64,000 nucleotides of DNA, from the NCBI GenBank assembly GCA_016794985.1, contig JAEUIQ010000014.1:1-64000 (forward strand), written 5' to 3'. How positions within the stretch are numbered: the stretch's first letter is position 1; each line of letters begins with the position of its first letter. The translations under genes were made by a program, and so were the position numbers. The notes under the pieces are model-generated. The model was not told where the DNA came from and did no database searches. It saw nothing but the letters and a program-made list of their open reading frames with translations. Shown here piece after piece: positions 45,211 to 54,614 of this stretch. The DNA is from Planctomycetaceae bacterium. GTDB taxonomy: Bacteria > Planctomycetota > Planctomycetia > Pirellulales > Pirellulaceae.

Positions 45211-46071
45211 TTACGGCAGACCGACTCGGTAAGGAGAAACATAAGTTGGATCGTTGGGGAACGTGGTGAGTCCCTCGAAGTAGCCGCCAGGGACACCGCG
45301 GCCACTGAAGTTCGCGACGTTTTCACCATTCGAGTCGAAATAGCTGAACGTGAGAACTTCACCCGTTATGTCCCAGATCCCCCAATATTCGGGGTGGTCT
45401 GGGAACGAGATCGTTCGAATGCCGAATCCGTCGTCGTGGAACCGCGAGATGTGCGAGGAGCAAGCGCCCGGAAACTTCGTGCATTCGAAGAATGCTGTCA
45501 AGTTCCGACCAGTGCAATGCAGATTCTCGATGTCGACATCTAGCGGAATAGTATTGGCATAATAGCTGAGCACGGCGGTTTCCGTGTCGCTATTATTATT
45601 AGGGTTGTTCTCGGGCTGGGTCGTGGTAGTGGCATTCGCGGTAATCAAGAGCGCACCGGTCTTCTCGGGGAGCTGAATACTGAAGGATACGGTTCTTTTC
45701 TTGTTTCTCTTGATGGTGCCAAGGTTTCCCACAAGACGAGTGCCGGCATCGGTCCCAGTGGCACCCGCAAGGGCGAGGGTCGGCGTCGTGAAGCTGATCA
45801 AATTGCCCATGATATAAATCTGTGGCCCTGTAGCAGTTTTGGGCAATTGGATGGTGAGTTGCACGCCAGCTGCGTCTTTGTTGCCAATATTTGCGACCTC
45901 TACCGTGTAGGTTCCGGTCGAGTAAACCGGCGTCAATGGAGGCGGTATGATCTTCACATCCAAGTCAGGCTTGGCTTGAGGATAGGCCGTCGCAGCCGCG
46001 AAAAAAACCGAGAGACAAAGCGCCAGATTGGCGATGCCTCGAACGAAACAGACGGGAAGACGAAATGACAT
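45211..46071 (-). CDS. Exported protein with a CARDB/DUF11-like beta domain
   Basis: This protein of about 286 residues has a signal peptide (residues 1-30) and an early beta-sandwich region. Its pattern is that of CARDB/DUF11 repeats: YTVEVANIGNKDAAGVQLTI, LGTIKRNKKRTVSFSIQLPE, and NPNNNSDTETAVLSY near residue 165. The C-terminal 100 residues (ENLHCTGRNLTAFFEC, FHDDGFGIRTISFPD, GYFEGLT) hold two likely disulfide cysteines and no family I know. It starts at ATG 46071, with GAAAGGA upstream. Confidence 0.75.
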   Translation of the reverse strand: MSFRLPVCFVRGIANLALCLSVFFAAATAYPQAKPDLDVKIIPPPLTPVYSTGTYTVEVANIGNKDAAGVQLTIQLPKTATGPQIYIMGNLISFTTPTLALAGATGTDAGTRLVGNLGTIKRNKKRTVSFSIQLPEKTGALLITANATTTTQPENNPNNNSDTETAVLSYYANTIPLDVDIENLHCTGRNLTAFFECTKFPGACSSHISRFHDDGFGIRTISFPDHPEYWGIWDITGEVLTFSYFDSNGENVANFSGRGVPGGYFEGLTTFPNDPTYVSPYRVGLP

Positions 46072-46548
46072 CAGGTGGTCCTTTCTTGACGGATGAGAAA
46101 ATCCTGTCGGCGAAGTGCCTTCGGCCCCAGGAGTAACATCCACGGCACGACGCCAAACCCTTCACGGAAAGTTGCGGCCAGAAGCATCTTGGCCCTTGCG
46201 AACAACGACTCAATGATCAAGAAGACAGATGACCGCCGCCGAGGACGTCACCCGAAGTTGCGGTTCGAGACAGAAATACGCTCTAGAATCGTCAGCAACG
46301 CTCTTGGACGACGACTAGACAGCAAGCTTACGCCCGCCGCCATGCATTCAGCGACGCGATGCTGTGCCAACGGCTCAAATGCCACTTCTAAGCAACACCT
46401 GTCGAAATCTGGTTTGCGGCGCGGTCCAACAAAAAAATGAACGGCACCACGTTGAATCGCAATACCGTTCAATAAATAGCTGACACAAAAACTGTGCTAG
46501 GCACCGAACATTCTGTGCCAGGCACCGAACTGCAAAACTGCTACCGGA
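46072..46548. other. Intergenic stretch with a short direct repeat
   Basis: No gene is supported. Two direct copies of TGTGCYAGGCACCGAAC occur at 46493 and 46514 (see separate entry), between the two minus-strand genes. Confidence 0.45.
46493..46530. repeat. Two direct copies of TGTGCYAGGCACCGAAC
   Basis: The 17-base unit occurs at 46493-46509 and 46514-46530, 21 bp apart, each containing a GTGCCAGGCAC-type palindrome (the first copy has one mismatch). They lie just downstream of the DUF1080 gene stop on minus, where they might form a weak hairpin. Confidence 0.6.
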
Positions 46549-47760
46549 TCATTTCAATTCTCGAACACGGATGTTTCGGAACTTGATGTCATTCGGTTGA
46601 CCGTGGTCCTGAAATCCGATGTATCCTTGCAGGGCGCGATCTTTCATCGCCGTCATGTCCAACTGCGTGTCGATAACCTTCTCTCCATTGAGTTCGACCT
46701 GCAAATGACTACCAATACAAGTCAATACCATCCGATTCCATTCGCCCGGTGGTCGCGACATATTCTTGGAAGCGGGGACATCGGTTCCAATCAGGCCACC
46801 GTGGTCATGCGAAGTGAGCGCCCCATCTTTCTTGGAGGAATCAAGTATTTGGATTTCGATGCCCCGCGTCACTGGGTCTTTTCGATCGGCAACGCGGAAG
46901 TACGCGCCACTGTTGCCGCCTTCGGGATAGGCATATTCAAAGTCTAGAACGAAATCTTTGTACTGTTTTTCCGACCAAAGATAGGCATCGTATCGCTCCC
47001 ACCCTTGTTCGCCTTCCCGAGGTTGGATCAGCAATGATCCATCTTTTTGTGGAATCCAATTGCCGGTCGTCTTCCAACCAGAAAGGTCTTTGCCGTTGTA
47101 CAACGACTTGAACTTGCTCAAGTCACGCAGCTTCAGATTGCGCCACCGGACTTCGTAGGGTCCTGCTCCCGCCGCGATGCCGTGCACTTGTAGTCCAATA
47201 AACCCTTGTGGGTGCGATACATAACGCTCTTCATGAACCAAATCGGAAACCTGTTGGCCGTTGATCCACGTCTCGATGCGATTCCCATAGGCCACAATGC
47301 GGTACGAGTTCCACTCGCCGTCTTTAAACAGCTGATGGGACTTTCGATCTTCGTCGGGAGTCATCCATCCGCCAGCTGCCTCGCCGTAGACATAACCGGC
47401 CATGCCATCGAGTGAGATCTCGACTTGAGGCCCATTTACACGTTCCTCCGGTTTGTCATCTTTCGTTTGCGAACGAATCTGGACACCCGAGTTCAAGGCC
47501 GCGTCGACTTTGACTTCGAATGTCAGTTCAAAATCGCCGTACACTTTGTCCGTGCACAGAAACGAATTCGGACTTCCTTCGGAGGTCGTGCCGACAATCG
47601 AGTCACCATCGACGCGGTAGGTCGCCGTTCCATTTCGCTGCGTCCAGCCATCCAGATTCTTACCGTTGAACAGATCAACGAAGCCTGGATCGACTTGAGC
47701 ATGCCCAAACGACGCAAATGCGACAACAAGGGATAAGGCGGTAGTCGTGACGCGGTACAT
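46549..47760 (-). CDS. Exported two-domain DUF1080 (3-keto-disaccharide hydrolase-like) protein
   Basis: This protein of about 403 residues has a signal peptide (residues 1-20, GHA) and two tandem DUF1080 domains. The first starts FVDLFNGKNLDGWTQRNG and the second FKSLYNGKDLSGWKTTGNW. Each has the LamG-like beta sandwich with DFELTFEVKV or DFVLDFEYAYPEGGNSGAYF and the GPYEVRWRN.K end. Some DUF1080 proteins hydrolyse 3-keto-glycosides; others only bind sugars. The doubled architecture suggests binding plus catalysis, which is inferred. It starts at ATG 47760 with CAGGAC five bases upstream. A longer frame to 47898 has no signal. Confidence 0.88.
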   Translation of the reverse strand: MYRVTTTALSLVVAFASFGHAQVDPGFVDLFNGKNLDGWTQRNGTATYRVDGDSIVGTTSEGSPNSFLCTDKVYGDFELTFEVKVDAALNSGVQIRSQTKDDKPEERVNGPQVEISLDGMAGYVYGEAAGGWMTPDEDRKSHQLFKDGEWNSYRIVAYGNRIETWINGQQVSDLVHEERYVSHPQGFIGLQVHGIAAGAGPYEVRWRNLKLRDLSKFKSLYNGKDLSGWKTTGNWIPQKDGSLLIQPREGEQGWERYDAYLWSEKQYKDFVLDFEYAYPEGGNSGAYFRVADRKDPVTRGIEIQILDSSKKDGALTSHDHGGLIGTDVPASKNMSRPPGEWNRMVLTCIGSHLQVELNGEKVIDTQLDMTAMKDRALQGYIGFQDHGQPNDIKFRNIRVRELK

Positions 47761-48197
47761 GGCGAGTCCTGTTTGGATAGGCGTGGTGCATGAAGTTGAG
47801 GAAAGGTGCTTGAAGTTGAGGAAAGTAGAGTCCCTGTTGGGACCGCATTGAGGGGTAGCACTTGGGAAGCGGGGTAAACCGCTTGCTGTCTCACGCAATG
47901 GTACCCGATTTTGGCCAATCTCTCAACAAGCAGTGCCCAGACATTGCTCAGGTCAGCGACGGTACATAGAAGCGGGCGACCGCCGATGGTCGTGGTTTGC
48001 TCGCCAACCCAATTCTGAATGATCTCCGATAAACACCACGTAGGCCGTCCCAACCTTTGGTCTTGCTTCGCCTGCGGCACTCCCAAAAGCGAAGCCCCCG
48101 GCCAACCGCGCATTTGCGCGGCACGAGCATCGATCACCGGGTTGCACACCGCTCGGGCCGTGGCAATCCCGCAAGTTCGGTTATCTTGACTTGAAAT
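47761..48197. other. Intergenic stretch, nothing recognised
   Basis: Long open frames on minus run antisense through this region and past its ends; they lack ribosome binding sites. A 15-base direct repeat TGAAGTTGAGGAAAG (about 47792 and 47813) lies near the DUF1080 start. Confidence 0.4.
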
Positions 48198-48225
48198 CTT
48201 GGCAAGTTCTGCTAGTCTTGCCGAG
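48186..48225 (+). promoter_or_regulatory. Possible promoter with overlapping inverted repeat before the ATP-grasp operon
   Basis: TTGACT (48186-48191) and TGCTAG (48210-48215), 18 bp apart, are a fair promoter. An inverted repeat CTTGGCAAG (48198-48206) / CTTGCCGAG (48217-48225; 8 of 9 pairs) encloses the -10, so a repressor could bind there. The operon starts about 220 bp downstream, giving a long leader. Confidence 0.4.
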
Positions 48226-48445
48226 GGAGTGGGGTGGGTGGATTGTAACCGTTCGCAAATGAACGGGTCAGCGGGTTCTGTTGGCCGTTCAGGTATGACA
48301 CTCGTCACAGCGAAAAAATCATGCGAGTCCGCTTCACGCAGTGGAGTTGGAACGCCCTTGGTCCGAGTGTTCCGTCTGGTGCGAATGGTTACGGTGAGTG
48401 TTTGACTGCCGGGTTTTGCTTGCTCGCCGCGTCGGAGGGTGTTGT

Positions 48446-49915
48446 TTGAACCACCAGTTCCAGAATTACCAGACCGAGGGCTTCTATGACGAATTATTTG
48501 ATGAACAAGGCCGGCCGCGTGCCGGTGCGCGAACACTGGTCGAAATGATCGACGCGTTGCCGCCCGGCGAATTGACTCGGCGGCAGAAAGCCATCGACCA
48601 AGCCCTCTTGAAAATGGGCATCACCTTTAATGTCTACAGTGACCAGCAAGGCACCGAGAAGATTTTCCCGTTCGATATTGTGCCACGGATTGTCGAAGCA
48701 ATGCAGTGGGGGCATATCGAAGCGGGTCTCAAGCAGCGCATTAAAGCCTTGAATTGCTTTATTCAAGACGTCTATAACGAACAACAGATTGTCAACGACA
48801 ACGTCGTCCCTCGGGAATTGCTGCAAGAAGCGAAGTCGTTTCGCCCCCAATGCGTTGGCTTTACACCCCCGCGAGGAATTTGGTGTCACATCACCGGCAC
48901 AGATTTGGTTCGGAGTGGTGACGGTGCTATTTATGTTTTGGAAGATAACCTACGTTGCCCTTCGGGGGTCTCTTACGTACTCCAAAACCGCATGTTGATG
49001 AAGCGGTCATTTCCCAAGATTTTCTCGGCCTCGAAAGTACGACCAGTGATCGACTATCCCAGTCGGCTGTACGACACTTTGATCCACTTGTCGGACAAAG
49101 AACGTCCAACCGTCGTGGTGTTAACTCCGGGTAGTTTCAACTCGGCCTATTACGAGCACTCGTTCTTGGCCCAACAAATGGGCGTGCAATTGGTCGAAGG
49201 ACGAGACTTGGTGGTGCATGACAAACGTGTCTTCATGCGCACGACTAATGGCTTGGAACCCGTCGATGTGATTTATCGTCGAATTGATGATGACTTCATG
49301 GACCCGCTGGCGTTTCGGGCGGATTCGATGTTGGGCGTTCCGGGCTTGATGTCCGCTTACGTGGCAGGCAACGTGGCGTTGGCCAATGCACCGGGAACTG
49401 GGGTGGCCGACGATAAAGTCATCTATGCGTTTGTGCCGGAGATGATTCGCTACTATTTGAATGAGGAGCCGATTCTGCCCAACGTGCCCACATACGTATG
49501 TCAACGCCCTGACGATCGCGCCTACGTATTGGCACATCTCTCCGAGTTGGTGGTCAAAGCCGCCAACGAAGCCGGAGGTTATGGCATGTTGATTGGTCCG
49601 GCGTCTACCAAAGAAGAGCAAGCGGAATTCGCGCGGCGGATTCAAGCGGATCCTCGCAACTATATCGCTCAGCCCACGCTGTCTTTGTCGCGCGTGCCAA
49701 CAATTTTCGAGCAAGGGATTGAAGGGAGACACGTCGACCTGCGACCCTACATCTTGTACGGGAAATCGATTTGGGTCTTGCCCGGCGGTTTGACGCGAGT
49801 GGCGCTGCGGAAAGGGTCATTGGTGGTCAATTCCTCTCAGGGTGGCGGCAGCAAGGACACTTGGGTTGTGGCGGCAGTCCCAGGTCAAGTGGCTTCAGCC
49901 GAGGAGTCCTTGTAA
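48446..49915 (+). CDS. Circularly permuted ATP-grasp protein (COG2308)
   Basis: This protein of about 489 residues is a cytoplasmic circularly permuted ATP-grasp family member. It has [15 protein letters not shown] at the N-terminus, [53 protein letters not shown] and [16 protein letters not shown], and its C-terminal half carries the substrate- and metal-binding residues. ATP-grasp enzymes of this group are predicted to form peptide or amide bonds. I start at TTG 48446, which has GGAGG seven bases upstream; no ATG fits. Its stop overlaps the next gene (TAATG), so it is translationally coupled to the alpha-E gene. It is the first gene of the predicted peptide-modification operon. Confidence 0.92.
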   Translation: MNHQFQNYQTEGFYDELFDEQGRPRAGARTLVEMIDALPPGELTRRQKAIDQALLKMGITFNVYSDQQGTEKIFPFDIVPRIVEAMQWGHIEAGLKQRIKALNCFIQDVYNEQQIVNDNVVPRELLQEAKSFRPQCVGFTPPRGIWCHITGTDLVRSGDGAIYVLEDNLRCPSGVSYVLQNRMLMKRSFPKIFSASKVRPVIDYPSRLYDTLIHLSDKERPTVVVLTPGSFNSAYYEHSFLAQQMGVQLVEGRDLVVHDKRVFMRTTNGLEPVDVIYRRIDDDFMDPLAFRADSMLGVPGLMSAYVAGNVALANAPGTGVADDKVIYAFVPEMIRYYLNEEPILPNVPTYVCQRPDDRAYVLAHLSELVVKAANEAGGYGMLIGPASTKEEQAEFARRIQADPRNYIAQPTLSLSRVPTIFEQGIEGRHVDLRPYILYGKSIWVLPGGLTRVALRKGSLVVNSSQGGGSKDTWVVAAVPGQVASAEESL

Positions 49916-50895
49916 TGCTAAGTCGAGTAGCCGATTCGATTTATTGGATGGCACGTTATATAGAACGAGCAGAAAATCTGGCTCGCTTCATTGATGTGAC
50001 GCAGTACTTTTCCTTGGATCAACCGGACGCGACCAATCACTGGAAGCCGTTGATTCAGGTGACTGGAGACGAAGAGCTTTTTCTCAAGCGACACGACGCG
50101 TTCACGCCCGAAGCCGTCGTTCACTTTTTGACTTTTGATCGCGAATATTCGCATTCGATCCTGGCGTCGCTAACTGCCGCTCGCGAGAATGCTCGCAGCG
50201 TTCGCGAGGCCATTTCTTCCGAAGTTTGGGAACACTTGAACGACTTCTATCATGGAGTAAAAAGTGCTGAACAGCAGTTCCAAGACGATGTGCGGGCGTT
50301 TGCTCGTTACGGCTCGGCTGACAACCTGTTTGATTGGGTCAAACGGAATAGCTTGATCTTCGAAGGCTTGATCGATTCAACGATGTCGCGTGGGATTGGT
50401 TGGCATTTCGCCAATTTAGGACGGCTATTGGAGCGAGCGGACAAGACGAGTCGAATACTAGACGTCAAGTATTTCACGTTACTCCCGTCACTCGATCATG
50501 TTGGGACGACCTTTGATGATTTGCAGTGGTCCGAGTTATTGCGGTCGGTCAGCGCTTTTGAAATGTATCGCAAACAGTACCAAACGATCACGGTTCCTCG
50601 AGTGGTTCAATTCTTGGTCTTGGACGAGATGTTTCCTCGCGCGGTCCGGTATTGTTTGGCCGAAGCATTTTCATCTTTGAAGGCCATTTCTAACAACGGC
50701 CTGAAACGAACGGACGATGGGCGACTGCTGAATCGAGCGGAACAGGAACTTGCGTTATTGTGCGCCGAACTAGACTCGCTGGGTGCGACAACGATCATTC
50801 AACGTGGTATGCACCAATTCGTGGACCACCTGCAGCGTCGGTTGAACGACGTTGGCGACCGTGTCTATTCACAGTTTTTGCTCGTGGGTCCGTAA
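49915..50895 (+). CDS. Alpha-E domain protein (COG2307)
   Basis: This all-helical protein of about 326 residues has the alpha-E family start [20 protein letters not shown] and conserved EANA-like and ExW patches (REAISSEVWEHLN, GIGWHFANLGRLLERADKTSRILDVKY). It always accompanies circularly permuted ATP-grasp proteins and may bind or present the modified substrate. The ATG at 49915 overlaps the preceding stop by one base (TAATG), with GAGGAG eight bases before it. It is separated by 3 bp from the transglutaminase gene. Confidence 0.92.
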   Translation: MLSRVADSIYWMARYIERAENLARFIDVTQYFSLDQPDATNHWKPLIQVTGDEELFLKRHDAFTPEAVVHFLTFDREYSHSILASLTAARENARSVREAISSEVWEHLNDFYHGVKSAEQQFQDDVRAFARYGSADNLFDWVKRNSLIFEGLIDSTMSRGIGWHFANLGRLLERADKTSRILDVKYFTLLPSLDHVGTTFDDLQWSELLRSVSAFEMYRKQYQTITVPRVVQFLVLDEMFPRAVRYCLAEAFSSLKAISNNGLKRTDDGRLLNRAEQELALLCAELDSLGATTIIQRGMHQFVDHLQRRLNDVGDRVYSQFLLVGP

Positions 50896-50898
50896 AAT

Positions 50899-53800
50899 AT
50901 GTCGATCAAAGTCGCATTGCATCATCGCACACAATATCGTTACGAGCGTCCAATTCAATTGGGCCCGCAGCTCATTCGTCTGCGTCCGGCTGCTCATTGC
51001 CGAACGCCGATTTTGAGTTACTCGCTGAAAGTTCAACCAGCGGAACACTTCGTCAATTGGCAGCAAGACCCGCATAGCAACTTCGTGGCGCGATACGTGT
51101 TCCCCAAGCCGACGGACCATTTCATCGTCGATGTCGACTTGGTTGCCGACATGACGGTGATCAATCCGTTTGACTTTTTTCTGGAGGATGATTCGCGACA
51201 CTTTCCATTAGCCTATGAGGTGGAGACGGAACGAGATCTTAGGGCCTTCCTGGAAGTCCAGTCTTTCGGCCCAAACTTTCAAGCCTTTCTGAAAAGCATT
51301 CCGCGTACCGATCGCGGGATCATCGACTTTTTGGTTGAATTGAATCTCCGACTCCAGCAAGAAGTAAAGTACTTGATTCGCTTGGAGCCAGGGGTTCAGA
51401 CTCCCGAAGAAACTTTGACCTTGAAGTCTGGATCATGTCGCGATTCCGCTTGGTTGCTGGTACAGTTGTTGCGGCATCTTGGTTTGGCGGCGCGGTTTGT
51501 TTCGGGCTACTTGATTCAATTGGTACCCGACGTGAAATCGCTGGACGGGCCGACGGGAGCGGAAGCGGATTTTACGGACCTCCACGCCTGGACCGAAGTG
51601 TTTGTTCCGGGTGCTGGTTGGATTGGCCTGGATCCAACGTCGGGTCTGTTGGCCGGCGAAGGCCATATTCCATTGGCGGCAACGCCTGACCCCAGTTCAG
51701 CGGCGCCGATCACTGGTTTACTCGAAGCTTGTGAAGCAGAGTTCGAACATGTGATGTTGGTCACGCGGGTTATGGAAACGCCGCGCGTAACCAAACCTTA
51801 TCGCGATGAAACTTGGCAAGAAATCGATTCTTTGGGAAGTGAAATCGATCGGCGCTTGCAAACGCAAGATGTCCGTTTGACGATGGGTGGTGAACCAACT
51901 TTTGTTTCCATCGACGATATGGATGGTGCCCAATGGAACACGGCCGCGGTTGGCGTTGAGAAACGAATTTTGTCGGAGAAGCTGATCCGACGATTGCAGC
52001 AACGATTCGCGCCCGGTGGATTATTGCATTATGGTGCCGGAAAGTGGTACCCAGGAGAATCTTTGCCGAGGTGGGCGCTCACTTGTTATTGGCGCAAGGA
52101 TGGACTTCCGATTTGGCAAGACCAAACGTTGATCGCTGAACCAGACCGAGTTTACAACGTGGACCGATCTACTTCGGAAAACTTCTTGAAGAAGTTGGCC
52201 GAGGTCCTGGATGTGCACGCGCAGTATGTGGTTCCGGTATTCGAAGATCCGCTACATCATATTCATCAAGAACAGCGTCTGCCGGTCAACATCGATCCGC
52301 TGAAAGTCGAGCTGGATGATCCCGAAGAACGCGTGCGTTTGGCGAAAGCTCTTGCTCGGGGATTGAATCAACCATCAGGCCATATCTTGCCATTGCGGCG
52401 TGCTTGGTGGCAAACGCAGGCCAGTCGGTTGCGGTGGGTCAGCGGCGTCTGGCCAGTACGTTCGGAAAAGTTTTTTTTGATTCCAGGTGATTCGCCGATC
52501 GGCTTGCGGTTGCCTCTCGATTCTTTACCGGTCGTACCGACCGCCATGAACCCTTGGTATATCGACGCGGAGATGGGCCAGCGACCGCCGTTGCCAGTGC
52601 CACACTACCAGCAAGCGTCCGTACCGGGTGCTGCGGCGGCTCGGGGAGAGCAGGGCATTTCGCATCAGATGACGCGCGACGAGATGGCAGAAGAAAGGCG
52701 TCTTGCTCCACAAGAGTTCGCGCCGGCCTATTCCATTCGGACGGCAATATGCGCTCAGGTCCGTGAAGGCCGATTGCATTTGTTCATGCCGCCGACCGAA
52801 ACGATGGAGGACTACTTGGACTTGCTGGCAGCCGTAGAAGCAACCGCTCGAATCATGAATCTTCCAGTCGTGATCGAAGGCTATCTTCCCGTGCAAGATC
52901 CGCGAGTTCAATGCATCAAGGTGACGCCTGATCCCGGTGTGATTGAAGTCAACATCCATCCTAACGAAACTTGGGAAGCGCTACGAGACAGCACAACGGC
53001 CTTGTATGAAGAAGCGCGACTCACACGATTGGGTACCGACAAATTCGACTTGGACGGACGGCATTCGGGAACGGGTGGTGGCAATCACATTGTGCTGGGC
53101 GCCGCCACTCCTTTGGACAGTCCCTTCTTAAGGCGGCCCGATTTGCTGCGCAGCTTTTTGGGTTATTGGGTAAACCACCCTTCGCTATCCTATATGTTCA
53201 GTAGTCGGTTTATCGGTCCAACCAGTCAAGCTCCGCGAGTTGATGAAGGACGACGCGACTCGTTGTACGAACTGGAAGTCGCGTTTCAACAGCTTCCTCC
53301 GGTCGGGCAGGCCTGCCCGGCTTGGATCGTCGATCGGATTTTCCGAAACTTATTGATCGACTTGACCGGCAATACACATCGCGCCGAATTCTGCATCGAC
53401 AAATTGTATTCCCCAGATAGCCATACCGGACGCTTGGGCTTGGTCGAATTGCGCGGTTTCGAAATGCCGCCACATGCGCAAATGAGCTTGGCCCAGCAAT
53501 TATTGATTCGTGGTTTGGTTGCCAAGTTTTGGGAACAGCCTTGGGATAAAAAATTGATTGAATGGGGCACAACACTTCATGATCGCTTCATGTTGTCGCA
53601 TTATGTTTGGCAAGACTTTTGCGAAGTAATTGAAGATTTATGTCGGGCGGGAATGCCATTCCAATCCTCGTGGTTTCAACCACACCTCGAATTCCGTTTT
53701 CCGCTGATCGGAAAACTGGAATACCAAGACATACAGCTAGAACTTCGTGCAGGCATTGAACCCTGGTATGTATTGGGTGAAGAGCCAGCCGGTGGTGGCA

Positions 53801-54249
53801 CGGTTCGCTTTGTGGATTCATCACTGGAACGGCTGCAGGTGAAGGCCACCGGATTGTTCGGTGATCGGTACCGAATCGCCTGCAATCGTCGCCAGGTTCC
53901 AATGCATTCGACGGGAGTTCCAGGACATTTCGTCGGAGGAGTGCGTTACAAGGCATGGCATCCACCTAGCGGCTTGCATCCCACGATAGGCGTTCACACG
54001 CCGTTGGTGTTCGACCTAGTCGATACCTGGACCGGACGTAGCGTAGCAGGTTGCACTTACCACGTGTCCCATCCGGCGGGGAGAAACTACGCGACTTTTC
54101 CCGTCAATGCCAACGAAGCGGAAGCTCGACGGGCGGCACGCTTTTTTTCCATGGGCCATACTCCGGGTCCCATGAACGTCCAGCCTGAACCGCCCAACCC
54201 CGCCTACCCTTCGACCTTGGATCTCCGTTGGCAGCCTTCGCGGTCTTGA
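50899..54249 (+). CDS. Transglutaminase-like / DUF2126 fusion protein
   Basis: This 1116-residue protein has, in residues 1-260, the transglutaminase N-terminal domain plus a core with a complete catalytic triad: Cys180 (GSCRDSAWLL), His229 (LHAWTEVF) and Asp245 (GLDPTSGLL). The remaining roughly 830 residues form the DUF2126 domain, which carries an ATP-grasp-like or amidoligase-like pattern (DVRLTMGGEPTFVS, GKWYPGESLPRWAL, VNIHPNETWEAL, GTGGGNHIVLGA and LVELRGFEMPPHAQMSLAQQ). It is predicted to act on peptides, probably cleaving or crosslinking at the transglutaminase site. It follows the ATP-grasp and alpha-E genes by 3 bp and ends the operon. The substrate is unknown. Confidence 0.92.
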   Translation: MSIKVALHHRTQYRYERPIQLGPQLIRLRPAAHCRTPILSYSLKVQPAEHFVNWQQDPHSNFVARYVFPKPTDHFIVDVDLVADMTVINPFDFFLEDDSRHFPLAYEVETERDLRAFLEVQSFGPNFQAFLKSIPRTDRGIIDFLVELNLRLQQEVKYLIRLEPGVQTPEETLTLKSGSCRDSAWLLVQLLRHLGLAARFVSGYLIQLVPDVKSLDGPTGAEADFTDLHAWTEVFVPGAGWIGLDPTSGLLAGEGHIPLAATPDPSSAAPITGLLEACEAEFEHVMLVTRVMETPRVTKPYRDETWQEIDSLGSEIDRRLQTQDVRLTMGGEPTFVSIDDMDGAQWNTAAVGVEKRILSEKLIRRLQQRFAPGGLLHYGAGKWYPGESLPRWALTCYWRKDGLPIWQDQTLIAEPDRVYNVDRSTSENFLKKLAEVLDVHAQYVVPVFEDPLHHIHQEQRLPVNIDPLKVELDDPEERVRLAKALARGLNQPSGHILPLRRAWWQTQASRLRWVSGVWPVRSEKFFLIPGDSPIGLRLPLDSLPVVPTAMNPWYIDAEMGQRPPLPVPHYQQASVPGAAAARGEQGISHQMTRDEMAEERRLAPQEFAPAYSIRTAICAQVREGRLHLFMPPTETMEDYLDLLAAVEATARIMNLPVVIEGYLPVQDPRVQCIKVTPDPGVIEVNIHPNETWEALRDSTTALYEEARLTRLGTDKFDLDGRHSGTGGGNHIVLGAATPLDSPFLRRPDLLRSFLGYWVNHPSLSYMFSSRFIGPTSQAPRVDEGRRDSLYELEVAFQQLPPVGQACPAWIVDRIFRNLLIDLTGNTHRAEFCIDKLYSPDSHTGRLGLVELRGFEMPPHAQMSLAQQLLIRGLVAKFWEQPWDKKLIEWGTTLHDRFMLSHYVWQDFCEVIEDLCRAGMPFQSSWFQPHLEFRFPLIGKLEYQDIQLELRAGIEPWYVLGEEPAGGGTVRFVDSSLERLQVKATGLFGDRYRIACNRRQVPMHSTGVPGHFVGGVRYKAWHPPSGLHPTIGVHTPLVFDLVDTWTGRSVAGCTYHVSHPAGRNYATFPVNANEAEARRAARFFSMGHTPGPMNVQPEPPNPAYPSTLDLRWQPSRS

Positions 54250-54614
54250 GGTTGAGCAAGTCTCAGCAAGGGCCGCCGCCAATAGAAACGCCGAGAAGTT
54301 TTTTCTTCTTCGAATCGCGGCCCGAACGGGCATCGCCGTGAAGCATTTCTGTTTGCGAAAACAGGCCCGAACGGGCCGAAACAACTCTCGCCGGTGTGAG
54401 TGAGCCACCGGCTCGAATCGCATCTCGTCCAAAATAGGCCTGGAAGGCCGACAAAAGTAGTGGGCGGACGCACTAGTGATAATCCCTTGCAACGTTGCTC
54501 AGGCCCGTCACAGCCGCAAGCAAAAAATGAAACTCCTCAGTGCAAAGTTCGGAGCCGCCCTCGTCTCGGTTGGGCCACAGATTCACCATGAAGTAGGCTC
54601 AGTACCGACGATCT
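54250..54614. other. Gap after the operon, mostly the dispersed repeat copy B
   Basis: Apart from copy B (54335-54470) it contains GAAGTTTTTTCTTCTTCGAA and an extra GCGGCCCGAACGGGC just before the repeat. No gene or terminator is clear. Confidence 0.5.
54335..54470 (+). repeat. Dispersed repeat, copy B
   Basis: This is the same element as 31326-31460 (there on minus). It shares GTGAAGCA.TT, then GAAAACAGGCCCGAACGGGC, GCCGGTG, AGCCACCGG and AGGCCTGG..GGCCGACA.AAG, at matching spacing with one 1-base indel. It is 86 bp after the stop of the transglutaminase gene. A short frame common to both copies reads VKHF..RKQARTG, which may explain small spurious frames. Confidence 0.85.

Noticed and set aside
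44956-45543. Plus-strand open frame of 195 codons
   Set aside because: Most of it is antisense to the exported CARDB-like gene, whose signal peptide and ribosome binding site are convincing.
47523-48536. Minus-strand open frame of 337 codons
   Set aside because: It runs antisense through the DUF1080 gene start and the ATP-grasp gene start, has no ribosome binding site, and its composition is Arg/Thr/Ser-rich.
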